64,000 bases of DNA from Desulfobacteraceae bacterium Eth-SRB1 (GTDB taxonomy: Bacteria; Desulfobacterota; Desulfobacteria; Desulfobacterales; ETH-SRB1). Location: contig RPGP01000001.1 in assembly GCA_004193555.1 (NCBI GenBank), forward strand, positions 1-64,000, read 5' to 3'. The translations under genes and the position numbers were made by a program. Every line of letters begins with the position of its first letter. The first letter of the stretch is position 1. Below, one piece after another: positions 52,435-62,089 of this stretch. A model generated the notes under the pieces. That model was not told the DNA's origin. It made no database searches and saw only the letters and a list, made by a program, of their open reading frames with translations.

Positions 52435-54132
52435 ATGTTTAGCATACGAAAAATCGGAGTTATAGGCCGTACCTATCGACACCTGCAACGCTATCGGCAG
52501 ATTCTGACCGTTCTATTCAAGTATGGCTTTGGCGATCTTGTTGAAGTGCTGAAGATAGAGCAATATATTGAAATCGGCCTTAAGGTGATATCAAAAAAGC
52601 ACCGTGATCGTCTTGAAAAGCTTTCAAGGGCTGAAAGGGTCAGGCTGGTTTTTGAAGAGCTTGGGCCGACATTTGTAAAGCTTGGGCAGATACTCTCCAC
52701 GCGTCCTGATCTTGTGCCGGTTGATTTTATAAATGAACTTTCCAAACTTCAGGATATGGTGCCCCCGTTTTCTTTTGACGAAGCAAGCGAGATCATGAAG
52801 GTTGAACTTGGCGCAGTGCCGGAAGAACTTTTTGCATCTATCGATAAAACCCCTATAGCATCTGCATCGATAGGGCAGGTATATAGAGCGGAATTAAAAG
52901 ATGGCGAAGTTGTGGCAGTTAAGGTCCAGCGTCCCGGTATAAAAAAGATTATTGAGGTTGACCTTGAGATCATGTTTCACATGGCAACCCTTATGGAAAA
53001 TCATATAGAAGAGATGGAGCTGCACCGGCCCGTCAAAATCGTCGAGGAGTTTGCGAGATCACTTGAAAAGGAAATAGATTATTCCATAGAAGCAACACAC
53101 ATGGAGCGTTTCGCAAGGGATTTTTTAAATGACCCCACTATCTATGTTCCAAAGGTATTCCGAGACACTTCGACCTCTTGCGTTCTTACAATGGAGTTTA
53201 TAGACGGCATAAAGATTTCTGAAGTCAGCCGGCTTGATGATGCAGGATATGACAGAAAAATCATTGCCGTCCGCGGAGCTGACCTTGCTTTAAAGCAGGT
53301 ATTTAATAATGGTTTTTTCCATGCCGATCCTCATCCCGGGAATATTTTTGTGCTGCCAAACAACGTTATATGTCTGCTCGATTTTGGAATGATGGGCACT
53401 GTTGACAGGCAGACACGTGAGGACTTTGTCGATCTCCTCGATAGCGTGGTACATAAAGATACTATAAAAGCAACCGGTTTGCTGCTGGAACTAACCGACC
53501 ATGATGAAGAGCCTGATATCAAGTTGCTTGAAAGAGATCTGTCAGATTTTATTGGGCAACACCTTTACAAACCATTGAAAGATATTGAAATTGGGAAAAT
53601 GCTTCAGGGTCTGCTTGAAGTGGCGTCCCGTTACCGCCTCAGGATACCGCCCGATATGTTTCTTATGATGAAGGCATTCAGCTCAACAGAAGGGGTCGGG
53701 GTTATGCTTGATCCTGATTTTGACATGATAATGCGGGCAACGCCGTTTATTGAAAGGGTAAAGCGCGCAAGGTTTTACCCCAAAAGGATTGCCGGCGATA
53801 TTGCAACTCTTGTCGCTGAACTGCTTAAATTTGCACAGCAATTTCCTAAGGATGCTATTGATATTATACGCCTTATCAAACAGCAGAAATTAAGCATTAA
53901 ATTTGTACACCAGGGTTTTGAACCGGTGCTTGACACCTATAACCAGATAAGCAACAGGATATCATTTTCAATCGTTATTGCTGCGCTTATTATCGGTTCA
54001 GCCCTGATAGTTTTTGCAAAAACCCCGCCTTTGTTTCACGGGTTATCTATAATCGGAATTATCGGGTTTATTTCTGCCGCAATAATGGGTATATGGCTTC
54101 TTGTGGCTATTTTGAGAAAAGGAAGGTTGTAA
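52435..54132 (+). CDS. ubiB: UbiB/ABC1-family atypical kinase
   Basis: A 565-aa membrane-anchored atypical kinase or ATPase needed for quinone synthesis in many bacteria. The KxGQ motif (FVKLGQILSTRPDLVP, near 80-95) and the Ala-rich loop (IASASIGQVYRA) are diagnostic, VAVKVQRPG holds the lysine, and HADPHPGNIFV with LLDFGMMG form the catalytic and metal-binding loops. Two C-terminal helices (about 505-525 and 535-558) anchor it. In an anaerobe its partner quinone is likely menaquinone. It is co-transcribed with the phasin-like gene. Confidence 0.93.
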   Translation: MFSIRKIGVIGRTYRHLQRYRQILTVLFKYGFGDLVEVLKIEQYIEIGLKVISKKHRDRLEKLSRAERVRLVFEELGPTFVKLGQILSTRPDLVPVDFINELSKLQDMVPPFSFDEASEIMKVELGAVPEELFASIDKTPIASASIGQVYRAELKDGEVVAVKVQRPGIKKIIEVDLEIMFHMATLMENHIEEMELHRPVKIVEEFARSLEKEIDYSIEATHMERFARDFLNDPTIYVPKVFRDTSTSCVLTMEFIDGIKISEVSRLDDAGYDRKIIAVRGADLALKQVFNNGFFHADPHPGNIFVLPNNVICLLDFGMMGTVDRQTREDFVDLLDSVVHKDTIKATGLLLELTDHDEEPDIKLLERDLSDFIGQHLYKPLKDIEIGKMLQGLLEVASRYRLRIPPDMFLMMKAFSSTEGVGVMLDPDFDMIMRATPFIERVKRARFYPKRIAGDIATLVAELLKFAQQFPKDAIDIIRLIKQQKLSIKFVHQGFEPVLDTYNQISNRISFSIVIAALIIGSALIVFAKTPPLFHGLSIIGIIGFISAAIMGIWLLVAILRKGRL

Positions 54133-54205
54133 ACCGTTCACGGAACGTTGAAATTAGAAATTGGAAATTTGGCCCGAACCTAAAAGCTATGAACCTAAAA
54201 GCTAT

Positions 54206-54322
54206 GAACATCGAACGTCGAACATCGAATAATGATGTCGCTCCGCTCTGCCAGTTTATAAAATGCCAGAATACCTTATTCAAAATTCGATGTTGAATGT
54301 TCGATGTTGGACGTTCATCTTT
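54206..54322. mobile_element. Solo palindrome of the four-helix-bundle element family
   Basis: GAACATCGAACGTCGAACAT at the left is complementary to the right end TTCGATGTTGGACGTTCATC. The central block GATGTCGCTCCGCTCTGCCA followed by GTTTATAAAATGCCAGAATA corresponds to that of 33903-34028. It lies between the convergent ubiB and ETF-QO genes, preceded by an AAGCTATGAAC tandem duplication and a CCGTTCACGG remnant at about 54133. Confidence 0.7.
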
Positions 54323-54339
54323 TCTCGTTCAACGTTCAT

Positions 54340-56010
54340 CTACAATATTGAATAACCCGGCCCGTCTCCCCCTTCCGGGCATGTCCATGTGATGTTTTTA
54401 TAAGGATCTTTTATTTCGCATGTTTTGCAGTGAAGACAATTTGAAGGATTAAGTTTAAGCCGTCTTTGCGAGCCGTTTTCCTCGATTTCGTAAACATTAC
54501 CCAGGCAGAATCTTATACATGGGCATTGATAGGTAGTATAACATTCATTCATGCACAGATTTTGATCGTGGATAACGATATGGCACGGCTGATCCTCCCT
54601 GTGCATGGTCTTTGACAGATAAACTCCTGTAAGTTTGTCAACATATAAAACACCATCAAAAACCTTGTTATCAGTACCCGTCTCTTTAAAGTCTATAATA
54701 CCTGTTTTTACAGGCCGCAATGTTCTGTAATCTTTTTCAAGAGGCATTTTGTCACATATTCCGCGTCCTTTTGTGAAATACTGGGCGCCAAGATGGATAA
54801 ATTTTATCAATCCTTTTTTTGACATGGCCTGGGAAAAGTTTCTTCCCTCATAAATTTCTTTTTTTGACCAGCTTTTTTCAAACAATTCATGATAATTACC
54901 GAGCGTTTCCTGTGTAAAGCTGTTTTTTTCACAGGCTTTTATGATCGCCTCTGCTGCCAGCATACCGGATTTCATGGAAACATGTATGCCCTTTAGCCCG
55001 GGAGTATTTTGCATTGACGCACTGCCGCCGATAAATACTCCGCCATTTACAACGAGCCTGGGAATAGTATAATATCCTCCGGAGGAAACGGTTCTTGCTC
55101 CCTGTTCGACTACCTTACCGTTTTGGATGATTTGTGATATTAAAGGATGGCGTTTGAATTTAATGAACTCGTCATACAGGTCAAGCATCGGCTCCTGATA
55201 TGAAAGACCTGCGAGAAATCCCAGGGATGCTTTGTTATCTCCCATTTCATAGATAAAACCGCCGCCAGGTGTATTAATGCCCAGCGGATAGCCGAAGGTA
55301 TGGATATCATTCCCTTTGCTGGTCTTAAAATAGTTGTTTTCAGGAAGCTGTATAACCTCTTTGATGCCTGTTTCAAAGACCTGGGGCATCTTTCCGGAAA
55401 AGATATCAAATCTTTTTGCAACATTCTGCATAAGACTTCCCATTGGCCCTTCTCCGAACACAGTAACCCCGGCTAATATATCTATTCCCGGCTCAAAATT
55501 GCCTTTAGGCTTACCTTCTTTATCAAGCCCCTTGTCTCCTGTGCGTATTCCGATGATTGACTTATTGTCCGGAGAGTAAAGGACCTCTTTTCCTGCAAAA
55601 CCCGGAAAGATATTTATTCCAAGCTGTTCGGCAATTTCCGCAAGCCATCTTGTGAACCGTGAAAGGCTTATAATATAAAAGCCTTTATTTCGCATATATC
55701 GCGGCGTATAAGGAAGACGATAATATTTGCTTTCGGTCAGAAAGTAAAATTCGTCTTCTCTTACAGTTGATTCAACAGGGCATCCTCTTTCAAGAAAATC
55801 AGGCATAAGCTCCTTTAATGCAACAGGATTCAACACAGCCCCGCTCAAAGCGTGTGATCCTATTTCAGCCCCTTTTTCAATAATAGCAACTTCAAGGTTT
55901 ATCCCTTTTTGCCCGGCTAACTGCATTAATCTAATGGAGCCCGCAAGACTTGCAGGGCCGCCTCCAACAAAAAGTATGTCAAAAGATATCTGTTCATGTT
56001 CTATATTCAT
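54340..56010 (-). CDS. Electron transfer flavoprotein:quinone oxidoreductase
   Basis: A 556-aa peripheral membrane flavoprotein that passes electrons from reduced ETF to the quinone pool. The FAD dinucleotide motif is FVGGGPAS (about 14-21), followed by EKGAEIGSHALSGAVL. The C-terminal ferredoxin-like part (about 475-556) carries cysteines for the 4Fe-4S cluster (CPCIRFC and NCLHCKTCEIKDP), with the family ending TWTCPEGGDGPGY. The length matches the family. The acyl-CoA dehydrogenase gene 2.5 kb upstream is the obvious supplier, through an ETF encoded elsewhere. No strong ribosome site precedes the ATG. Confidence 0.95.
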   Translation of the reverse strand: MNIEHEQISFDILFVGGGPASLAGSIRLMQLAGQKGINLEVAIIEKGAEIGSHALSGAVLNPVALKELMPDFLERGCPVESTVREDEFYFLTESKYYRLPYTPRYMRNKGFYIISLSRFTRWLAEIAEQLGINIFPGFAGKEVLYSPDNKSIIGIRTGDKGLDKEGKPKGNFEPGIDILAGVTVFGEGPMGSLMQNVAKRFDIFSGKMPQVFETGIKEVIQLPENNYFKTSKGNDIHTFGYPLGINTPGGGFIYEMGDNKASLGFLAGLSYQEPMLDLYDEFIKFKRHPLISQIIQNGKVVEQGARTVSSGGYYTIPRLVVNGGVFIGGSASMQNTPGLKGIHVSMKSGMLAAEAIIKACEKNSFTQETLGNYHELFEKSWSKKEIYEGRNFSQAMSKKGLIKFIHLGAQYFTKGRGICDKMPLEKDYRTLRPVKTGIIDFKETGTDNKVFDGVLYVDKLTGVYLSKTMHREDQPCHIVIHDQNLCMNECYTTYQCPCIRFCLGNVYEIEENGSQRRLKLNPSNCLHCKTCEIKDPYKNITWTCPEGGDGPGYSIL

Positions 56011-56041
56011 TTTATTTATGGCCTTTTATTATTTATATATT

Positions 56042-56163
56042 TGATGCACTCGTAAAAAGTCGGAAAATCGATTTCTCGCCACAATATATTGGGTATAATA
56101 AGGGCCAATAGCACTGTATGTTGTGGTCAAAATGAAAGGTTTGGACTTTTTACGAGAGCATCA
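56042..56163. repeat. Inverted-repeat element, TCGTAAAAAGTC family (copy 2)
   Basis: TGATGCACTCGTAAAAAGTC at the left and GACTTTTTACGAGAGCATCA at the right are near-perfect inverted repeats. The inside (about 80 bp) differs from the copy at 4980-5175, so the family is held together by its ends, as expected for a non-autonomous transposable element. Confidence 0.75.
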
Positions 56164-56191
56164 TACTTGAAACGCATTTATTTTTAAAAAG

Positions 56192-57103
56192 CTAATGTGC
56201 TATCATTGCCCTTAATTTATTTAAGTTAGTTTTATCACGATCGCAGGCGGCGTTTTCCTTTGGCGTCTCAATAATCTTTGGAATATTTTTAAATCTTTTA
56301 TCATTCATGAAATATCCAAAAGCTTTTAATCCAATAAATCCCTGTCCAATATGTTCATGCCGGTCAACCCTGGAGTCAAGTTCTTTTTTCGAATCATTTA
56401 AATGAATCAAATAAAGCTGATTAATACCTATTATCCTGTCGAATGCATCGATTGTTTTCCGATATGATATCTTTGTCCTGATATCATAACCTGCAGCAAA
56501 GATGTGACATGTGTCAAGGCAGACTCCGATCCTGTCTTTTTTTTTAATCATATCGATTATGGATGCCAGATGTTCAAAGGTATGGCCTATGCTTGAACCC
56601 TGACCCGCAGTGGTTTCTAACAAAAGGCGTGTCTGTATGCCGGGAGTCTCAGCGAATATTTTATTAATACTTTCAGCTATTCTATTGATTCCCTCTTTTT
56701 CTCCTTTTCCCATATGAGAACCCGGGTGAAGCACGACAAAGGGAATGCCTAACATTGAAGATCTGATGAGTTCCTGTTTTAGAGCGCTGCATGACATATG
56801 ACGCTTCTTGTTCTCATAACTTGCTAAATTTATTAAATATGATGAGTGGGAGGCGATTGAAGTTATACCAGTCTTTGTTTTCGCCTCTAAAAAAAGATCG
56901 ATTTCGGCTTCTGTAAGTATCCGTTCCTTCCAGGTGCTTGCAGATTTCGTAAATATCTGAAGGGTAGTACAGTTTAAAGCTTTTGCATCATACAGGGCAT
57001 TGTGCAGACCCTTTGCAATGGAAAAATGTGCGCCAAGCAGGCAGGAATTTTTTATAATTTTTACTTTTTCTGTATTTTTTTGATGCATGTGATAACCTTG
57101 CAT
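56192..57103 (-). CDS. nfo: Endonuclease IV (AP endonuclease)
   Basis: Zinc-dependent DNA repair enzyme that cuts at abasic sites. A 303-aa TIM barrel with the family signatures LLGAHFSIAKG, the metal ligands in VLHPGSH and LLETTAGQGSSIGHTFE, GVCLDTCHIFAAGYD, YLIHLNDSK and DSRVDRHEHIGQG, ending with PKIIETP. A 25-residue N-terminal tail precedes the barrel; ATGs at 57103 and 57088 are both possible. It stands alone between repeat elements. Confidence 0.93.
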   Translation of the reverse strand: MQGYHMHQKNTEKVKIIKNSCLLGAHFSIAKGLHNALYDAKALNCTTLQIFTKSASTWKERILTEAEIDLFLEAKTKTGITSIASHSSYLINLASYENKKRHMSCSALKQELIRSSMLGIPFVVLHPGSHMGKGEKEGINRIAESINKIFAETPGIQTRLLLETTAGQGSSIGHTFEHLASIIDMIKKKDRIGVCLDTCHIFAAGYDIRTKISYRKTIDAFDRIIGINQLYLIHLNDSKKELDSRVDRHEHIGQGFIGLKAFGYFMNDKRFKNIPKIIETPKENAACDRDKTNLNKLRAMIAH

Positions 57104-57112
57104 AATTTATAC

Positions 57113-57148
57113 TTTCCAATTTCAAGTTTCAAGCCGTGAACGGCTACG
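57113..57148. repeat. GCCGTTCACGGC-type repeat (inverted copy)
   Basis: TTTCCAATTTCAAGTTTCAA followed by GCCGTGAACGGCTACG is the reverse complement of the blocks at 9273 and 33729. Between it and 57363 there is AT-rich sequence with a TTGACA at 57296 but no convincing -10, and no gene. Confidence 0.6.
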
Positions 57149-57362
57149 ATATGCGATTTATTGAGAAAATAAAAAGATCAGAATATAACGATTATAAATA
57201 CCAAAAAACATAAAACATCAATGGTAAATATAACGAAACCACATGCAACATAATAATATATGCTGTTGCTGCTCTATTATTATCGCATTTATTGTTTGAC
57301 AATTTATCGAATATTGCCTTATTTATTAAGTCAATATGAGAACTTTGCATATAAAATATAAT

Positions 57363-57534
57363 GACTACTCACGTAGTCAGGCTGAAGCTGTTTAGACTGA
57401 AGGCTGAAGGGGTCAGAAGAGTACGATTGCCGTACTTTGACGGAAATATCTGATTCTTGCACCAAATATGACTTCAAAATGCGCTTTTCCCTGACAGTCT
57501 TCAGCCTATCTACCTGAGTAGTTACAGGATATAA
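57363..57534. repeat. TCAGGCTGAAG-type inverted repeat (copy 2)
   Basis: Left end GACTACTCACGTAGTCAGGC then TGAAG; right end CTTCAGCCTATCTACCTGAG then TAGTTAC; these are complementary apart from small gaps. A CTGAAGGCTGAAGG block inside pairs with CCCTGACAGTCTTCAG. It lies just upstream of the NtrC-type gene at 57613. Confidence 0.65.
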
Positions 57535-57612
57535 TCCTCATTATTGTTTTGCAAATTCATTAAAAAACTGCTTTGAAATTAGACTCCCCGCACATCAAAC
57601 CGGAGAATTACC

Positions 57613-59508
57613 GTGTTAAAAATCTTGTTAATTGATGATGAAAAAGGCACCAGGAAATTATTAAGTATATCTCTCAGGAACGAGGGATATGATGTTATAA
57701 CGGCTGATAACGGGAAGAGCGGTCTTGAACTGTTCAGGCAGGAGTCGCCTTCTATTGTTTTAACAGATATTAAAATGCCGGGGATGGACGGAACTGATGT
57801 ATTAAAAAAGATAAAACAGATAGACCCTGATACAGAAGTCATTATACTAACAGGATACGGAGATATGGAAAAGGCTGTTAAGTCAATACAGCTTGACGCT
57901 TCTGATTTTATATCAAAACCTGTTAACAGAAATGTTCTTTCCGGAGCCCTTCGACGCGCTGAAGCTAAATTAAAAGTTAAGCAAACTCTTAAGCATTATA
58001 CACTTAATCTTGAAAAGGCTGTAAAGGAAAAGACCACAGCGCTTGAAAAGTCGCACGAGGAAATGAAGGCTATTTGCGATATTACATATAGTCTTGATGG
58101 AAAAAAATATTTGGCGGAAGCCTTTGATCTTATTATCGAGCGAATCAAAGATATATTTTTGTTTGAAGAGGCGGTTCCACTTATCTTTAACAAGGCAAAA
58201 GACGAATTCATTAAAATCAATGGTTACAGATGCCCGCAGGCAGAGAATAAAAAGGAGCTTATATCCTCAATTAATTCAATTGATTATCCAATAGACATCG
58301 CTGAACTGAGCGCTATGGGCTATGACTGGTTGAAAAGGTTTGAAAACTATAAGTCTTTATCAGTTGTTCCGATAAGTAGAAATAATGATATTGCCGGCGG
58401 AGTGATCCTGCTTGCATCTGACGCTAATGTTTTTTCAAAAGATGATTTAGGTTTTTTTTATCTTATGCTTTCACAGGTTGCCTGTGATATTAGAAGAATA
58501 GCATTGAATGAGGAGCGGCTGAAGGGATTAGATGATAAGGTCAAAATGTTTTCGGGCTTTGGAGGCATCATCGGGAAAGATTATAAGATGCGCCAGATTT
58601 ACAATTTGATTCTGGATATAGCTCCTACCGGTGCAACAGTATTGATTCAGGGAGAAAGCGGATCCGGAAAAGAACTTGTTGCAAGAGCAGTTCATTTGCA
58701 TAGCCATAGAAAAGACAATTGTTTTGTTGTTGTGAATTGCTCTGCATATCCTCACACATTAATCGAAAGCGAGCTGTTTGGTCATGAAAAGGGTGCTTTT
58801 ACCGGCGCTGCACATAAGAGGATCGGACGATTTGAACTGGCAGACGAGGGAACCCTTTTTCTGGATGAGATCGGGGAAATCCCATTGATGTCGCAGGTTA
58901 AGCTTCTCAGATTTCTCCAGTTTCAAAAGCTTGAGAGATTGGGGGGGACGGAAACCATTGGAGTGAATGTCAGAATAATAGCGGCCACTAATAAAGATTT
59001 ACAAAAAGAGGTGGAAAAGGGGAACTTTCGGGAAGACTTGTATTACCGTTTGAATGTTATTCCGATAAATATTCCCCCTCTCAGGGTTAGACGAAATGAT
59101 ATATCTCTTCTGGTAGAATATTTTATTGAAAAACTGAACGCTCAAGGGAATAAAAAGGTAAAAGGAATTTCTTCTGAGGCTATGAAATTATTAGTGGATT
59201 ACAGATGGCCGGGTAATGTTAGAGAGCTGGAAAATATTATCGAACACTCTTTTATTCTTGCCAAGGATGAATATATTACCAAACAAAATTTCCCCCATAA
59301 TATACTTTTTAATGTTGACAACATTGATAAAGAAAAAAAAATAAGCTCCTTTCAGGAAAATGAAAAAAGATTTCTAACTAAAGTGCTCGAAGAATATCAA
59401 TGGAACAAATCGCAGGCCGCAAAAAAGCTAAACATCAGCCGAGGCACGTTGTACGCAAAGCTGAGAAAATATAATCTTAATTATGTGGATAAGGAACGGT
59501 TATTATGA
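57613..59508 (+). CDS. NtrC-type sigma54 activator with receiver and GAF-like domain
   Basis: A 631-aa regulator. The receiver (1-120) has IDDEKG, acceptor Asp in [12 protein letters not shown] and Lys in FISKPVN. A coiled coil (about 125-165) leads into a GAF-like domain (about 165-300). The AAA+ domain (about 318-545) has [17 protein letters not shown] and LFLDEIG, and a Fis-type helix-turn-helix ([20 protein letters not shown]) ends the protein. The start is GTG (GGAGA 8 nt upstream). The gene overlaps the cytochrome gene by 4 bp, so the regulator is tied to the redox proteins after it. Confidence 0.92.
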   Translation: MLKILLIDDEKGTRKLLSISLRNEGYDVITADNGKSGLELFRQESPSIVLTDIKMPGMDGTDVLKKIKQIDPDTEVIILTGYGDMEKAVKSIQLDASDFISKPVNRNVLSGALRRAEAKLKVKQTLKHYTLNLEKAVKEKTTALEKSHEEMKAICDITYSLDGKKYLAEAFDLIIERIKDIFLFEEAVPLIFNKAKDEFIKINGYRCPQAENKKELISSINSIDYPIDIAELSAMGYDWLKRFENYKSLSVVPISRNNDIAGGVILLASDANVFSKDDLGFFYLMLSQVACDIRRIALNEERLKGLDDKVKMFSGFGGIIGKDYKMRQIYNLILDIAPTGATVLIQGESGSGKELVARAVHLHSHRKDNCFVVVNCSAYPHTLIESELFGHEKGAFTGAAHKRIGRFELADEGTLFLDEIGEIPLMSQVKLLRFLQFQKLERLGGTETIGVNVRIIAATNKDLQKEVEKGNFREDLYYRLNVIPINIPPLRVRRNDISLLVEYFIEKLNAQGNKKVKGISSEAMKLLVDYRWPGNVRELENIIEHSFILAKDEYITKQNFPHNILFNVDNIDKEKKISSFQENEKRFLTKVLEEYQWNKSQAAKKLNISRGTLYAKLRKYNLNYVDKERLL

Positions 59509-59948
59509 AAGATAAATTTTTTGTTTTAATTGCAATATTCTTTTTGCTGATTTTTTCCCCGTTATTTTTTTCTAATGCAACTATTGCTGAAGAAAAAAAA
59601 GCAGTGGCAGTATATGTTGGAATGGAAAAGTGTAAAGAATGTCATCCAAAACACGTGCAGAGCTATTATTCCTGGAAATATTCAAAAAATTTTCGGGTCA
59701 TAAAGATGAGAAAAAAAGATAATGACCCGGGCTGTCTTCCTTGTCATACCACGGGATACGGAAAACCAGGAGGATTTTCCAGTGTCCGGGAGACTCCACA
59801 CATGATCAATAAACAATGTGAAAGCTGTCATGGTCCGGCCAGTCTGCACCTCAAGGCTCCTACCAAGCGCGAACATCAAGAGACGCTAAGCATTCCACAG
59901 AATGTCTGTACTTCCTGTCACAGCGGCCACAAGCATCCCGGGTATTGA
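59505..59948 (+). CDS. Periplasmic tetrahaem cytochrome c (c554-like)
   Basis: A 147-aa exported protein. The N-terminal hydrophobic stretch (about 5-24) followed by NATIAEE is a signal peptide. Four CxxCH haem-binding motifs lie at 43-47, 77-81, 105-109 and 135-139, and the pattern VGMEKCKECHPKHVQSYYSWKYS with GCLPCHTTGYG and CESCHGPASLH is that of the cytochrome c554/c-prime group. It would carry or sense electrons in the periplasm. Its ATG overlaps the stop of the sigma54 activator gene (ATGA), and the haem-binding kinase gene follows, so a redox-signalling role is plausible. Confidence 0.9.
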   Translation: MKDKFFVLIAIFFLLIFSPLFFSNATIAEEKKAVAVYVGMEKCKECHPKHVQSYYSWKYSKNFRVIKMRKKDNDPGCLPCHTTGYGKPGGFSSVRETPHMINKQCESCHGPASLHLKAPTKREHQETLSIPQNVCTSCHSGHKHPGY

Positions 59949-60006
59949 GAAACTGTGAACCGATAACTGTGAATGGTTATTTTCAGGTTTAAGAGGAAAT
60001 TTTTTT

Positions 60007-62088
60007 ATGTTTGGCTGGGTAAATTTAAAGGAATTCATATCAGGAAGTTTAAGAATCAGGATAATACTGGGTGTGAGTATAATCCTGCTTACAGTGTTAG
60101 GCACTTTTAGTTATTTTGATGCAATTACCCAGGTTCGTCGTCATACTGAAGAGCACAAAAAAATGGCTATGGAAATAAGTGATACTGTTATGAAAAGCAT
60201 AGAGTATCCCATGCTGGATGGCGAAATGGAGCGAGTTCAGGCTATATTGGAAAGGCTGGGCACTCTGGAAGATATGGAGGTAGTTCATCTTTGCGATGAC
60301 ACTGGTATTATCAAGCGTAATGGGGAGAACCCTTCTGATATCAACAGGAAGGCCAGGTCTGATATCACACTGAAAGCATTTAAGACAGGTGAGCTGGCAC
60401 ACGGGCTGGAAAAAGGGCATTATAATAATGTAGAAACTAAGATATTACGTTACGCCATTCCTGTTCATAATGAGCAGGCCTGTTATAAGTGCCATGGGGA
60501 TAAAAAACCTCTTCTGGGGGTGTTGTCGGTTGGATTTAGCTGGGAGCCGATTCAGCAAACAGTTGCCTCGGTGCGAGACCAGAATATACTTAGAGCTATT
60601 ACATCAGTAGTAGTGCTTGGTTTTTTTCTGACCTTGTGGCTAAATAGATATACCATTCGACCCATTGTCGAGCTAACCCATATTGCTGATGAGATTAGTC
60701 GTGAAAAATATATCTATAATTCTGAGATATTCCGAAGGCGATCTGTACGGTGCTGGGAGCTGTTGACCTGTAACAAAACAGATTGCCCGGCCTATAAAAA
60801 CGATGCTATGCGGTGCTGGTATGTGCCGGATACATTATGCTTTGGTGAACCGTCAGGGGAATTTCCGCAGAAATTAGATCAATGTATTGAGTGTTCCGTT
60901 TATCAGAGTCATAAAGGAGATGAAATAGTTAGACTCCGGGACTCTTTTCAACACATGCTTTATAAGTTGAGATCTTATGAGAAAGAACTCAGGGTATCGG
61001 AGGAAAAATATAGACTTTTGTTTAATGCTAATCCTGACCCCATTTTTATTATAGACAGGAATAATTTCCAAATCCTGGATATCAACGAACGGGCTTTGCA
61101 TGTTTATGGTTATTCAAGGGAAGAATTAATAAAAATGTCTTTTGTTAATCTGGGACATAAACAAACCGGAGAGGTTGTGGCCGGGTTTCAAGAACTTTCC
61201 ACAGGTCAAAGCGGATTCTTTACTAAAAAGAGGCATATGCGAAAGGACGGGAGTTCATTTTATGTAAATATTATGGTTTGTCCCACAAAATATATGAAAA
61301 CAGAGGTATTAATCGTGGCCACTACTGATATTACGGAGAGCATAGAAAAGGAGGCCCAGCTTATACAGGCCAGCAAAATGACCACCATAGGTACCATGGC
61401 CTCCGGTATCGCCCATGAATTAAGTCAGCCGTTGAACGTTATCAAGATTGGAAGCGATTTTATTCAAAAAATAATTAAACAAGGCCAAAAAATAGATATT
61501 GAAGAATTCAAAACCGTGTCAGAGGAAATGGGCAGCTATGTGGACAGGGCATCTGGAATTATTAATCATTTACGGGAGTTTTCCCGAGTATCCCCTCCTG
61601 TGCAGTCACCGGTAGATATTAATAGCCCAATCAGGGACGTATTTAAAGTATTAGGCCAGCAGCTAAGATTGCATCAGGTAGAAGTTGAGCTTGAATTAGC
61701 CGAAAACCTGCCTGCTGTAATGGCTGACCACAACCGGCTGGAGCAGATTTTTATCAACCTGGTTACCAATGCACTGGATGCCATAGATGAAAAGGTTGAA
61801 AAGATGGGGCGGGAGGTTGAAAAATCTATAATAATAAAATCGTTTATAGACGAAAAGCAGGTTGTAGTCATGGTGTCTGATACCGGCATAGGGATTCCTG
61901 ATAGCGTCATAGAGAGAATATTTGAGCCGTTTTTTACCACTAAGGAGGTCGGTAAAGGCACAGGGCTCGGCATGTCCATTAGTTATGGAATTGTCCGCGA
62001 CTATGGCGGGACTTTTGATGTAAAGAGCAAAGAAGGTGTCGGCACAACCTTTGAGTTGAGATTTCCTGTTTATACGTCGGAGAATTGA
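60007..62088 (+). CDS. Haem c-binding sensor histidine kinase
   Basis: A 693-aa membrane kinase. Helices at about 17-38 and 195-213 flank a periplasmic domain with a single CxxCH (C159-H163, [20 protein letters not shown]), so covalent haem c is expected. After the second helix come a HAMP-like stretch, a cysteine-rich two-CW module (about 249-305; [32 protein letters not shown]), a PAS domain (about 330-445), the helix [18 protein letters not shown] and an ATPase domain ([36 protein letters not shown]). It probably senses redox state through haem and cysteines. AGAGGAAA precedes the ATG; the hybrid kinase gene starts 2 bp after its stop. Confidence 0.92.
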   Translation: MFGWVNLKEFISGSLRIRIILGVSIILLTVLGTFSYFDAITQVRRHTEEHKKMAMEISDTVMKSIEYPMLDGEMERVQAILERLGTLEDMEVVHLCDDTGIIKRNGENPSDINRKARSDITLKAFKTGELAHGLEKGHYNNVETKILRYAIPVHNEQACYKCHGDKKPLLGVLSVGFSWEPIQQTVASVRDQNILRAITSVVVLGFFLTLWLNRYTIRPIVELTHIADEISREKYIYNSEIFRRRSVRCWELLTCNKTDCPAYKNDAMRCWYVPDTLCFGEPSGEFPQKLDQCIECSVYQSHKGDEIVRLRDSFQHMLYKLRSYEKELRVSEEKYRLLFNANPDPIFIIDRNNFQILDINERALHVYGYSREELIKMSFVNLGHKQTGEVVAGFQELSTGQSGFFTKKRHMRKDGSSFYVNIMVCPTKYMKTEVLIVATTDITESIEKEAQLIQASKMTTIGTMASGIAHELSQPLNVIKIGSDFIQKIIKQGQKIDIEEFKTVSEEMGSYVDRASGIINHLREFSRVSPPVQSPVDINSPIRDVFKVLGQQLRLHQVEVELELAENLPAVMADHNRLEQIFINLVTNALDAIDEKVEKMGREVEKSIIIKSFIDEKQVVVMVSDTGIGIPDSVIERIFEPFFTTKEVGKGTGLGMSISYGIVRDYGGTFDVKSKEGVGTTFELRFPVYTSEN

Positions 62089-62089
62089 T

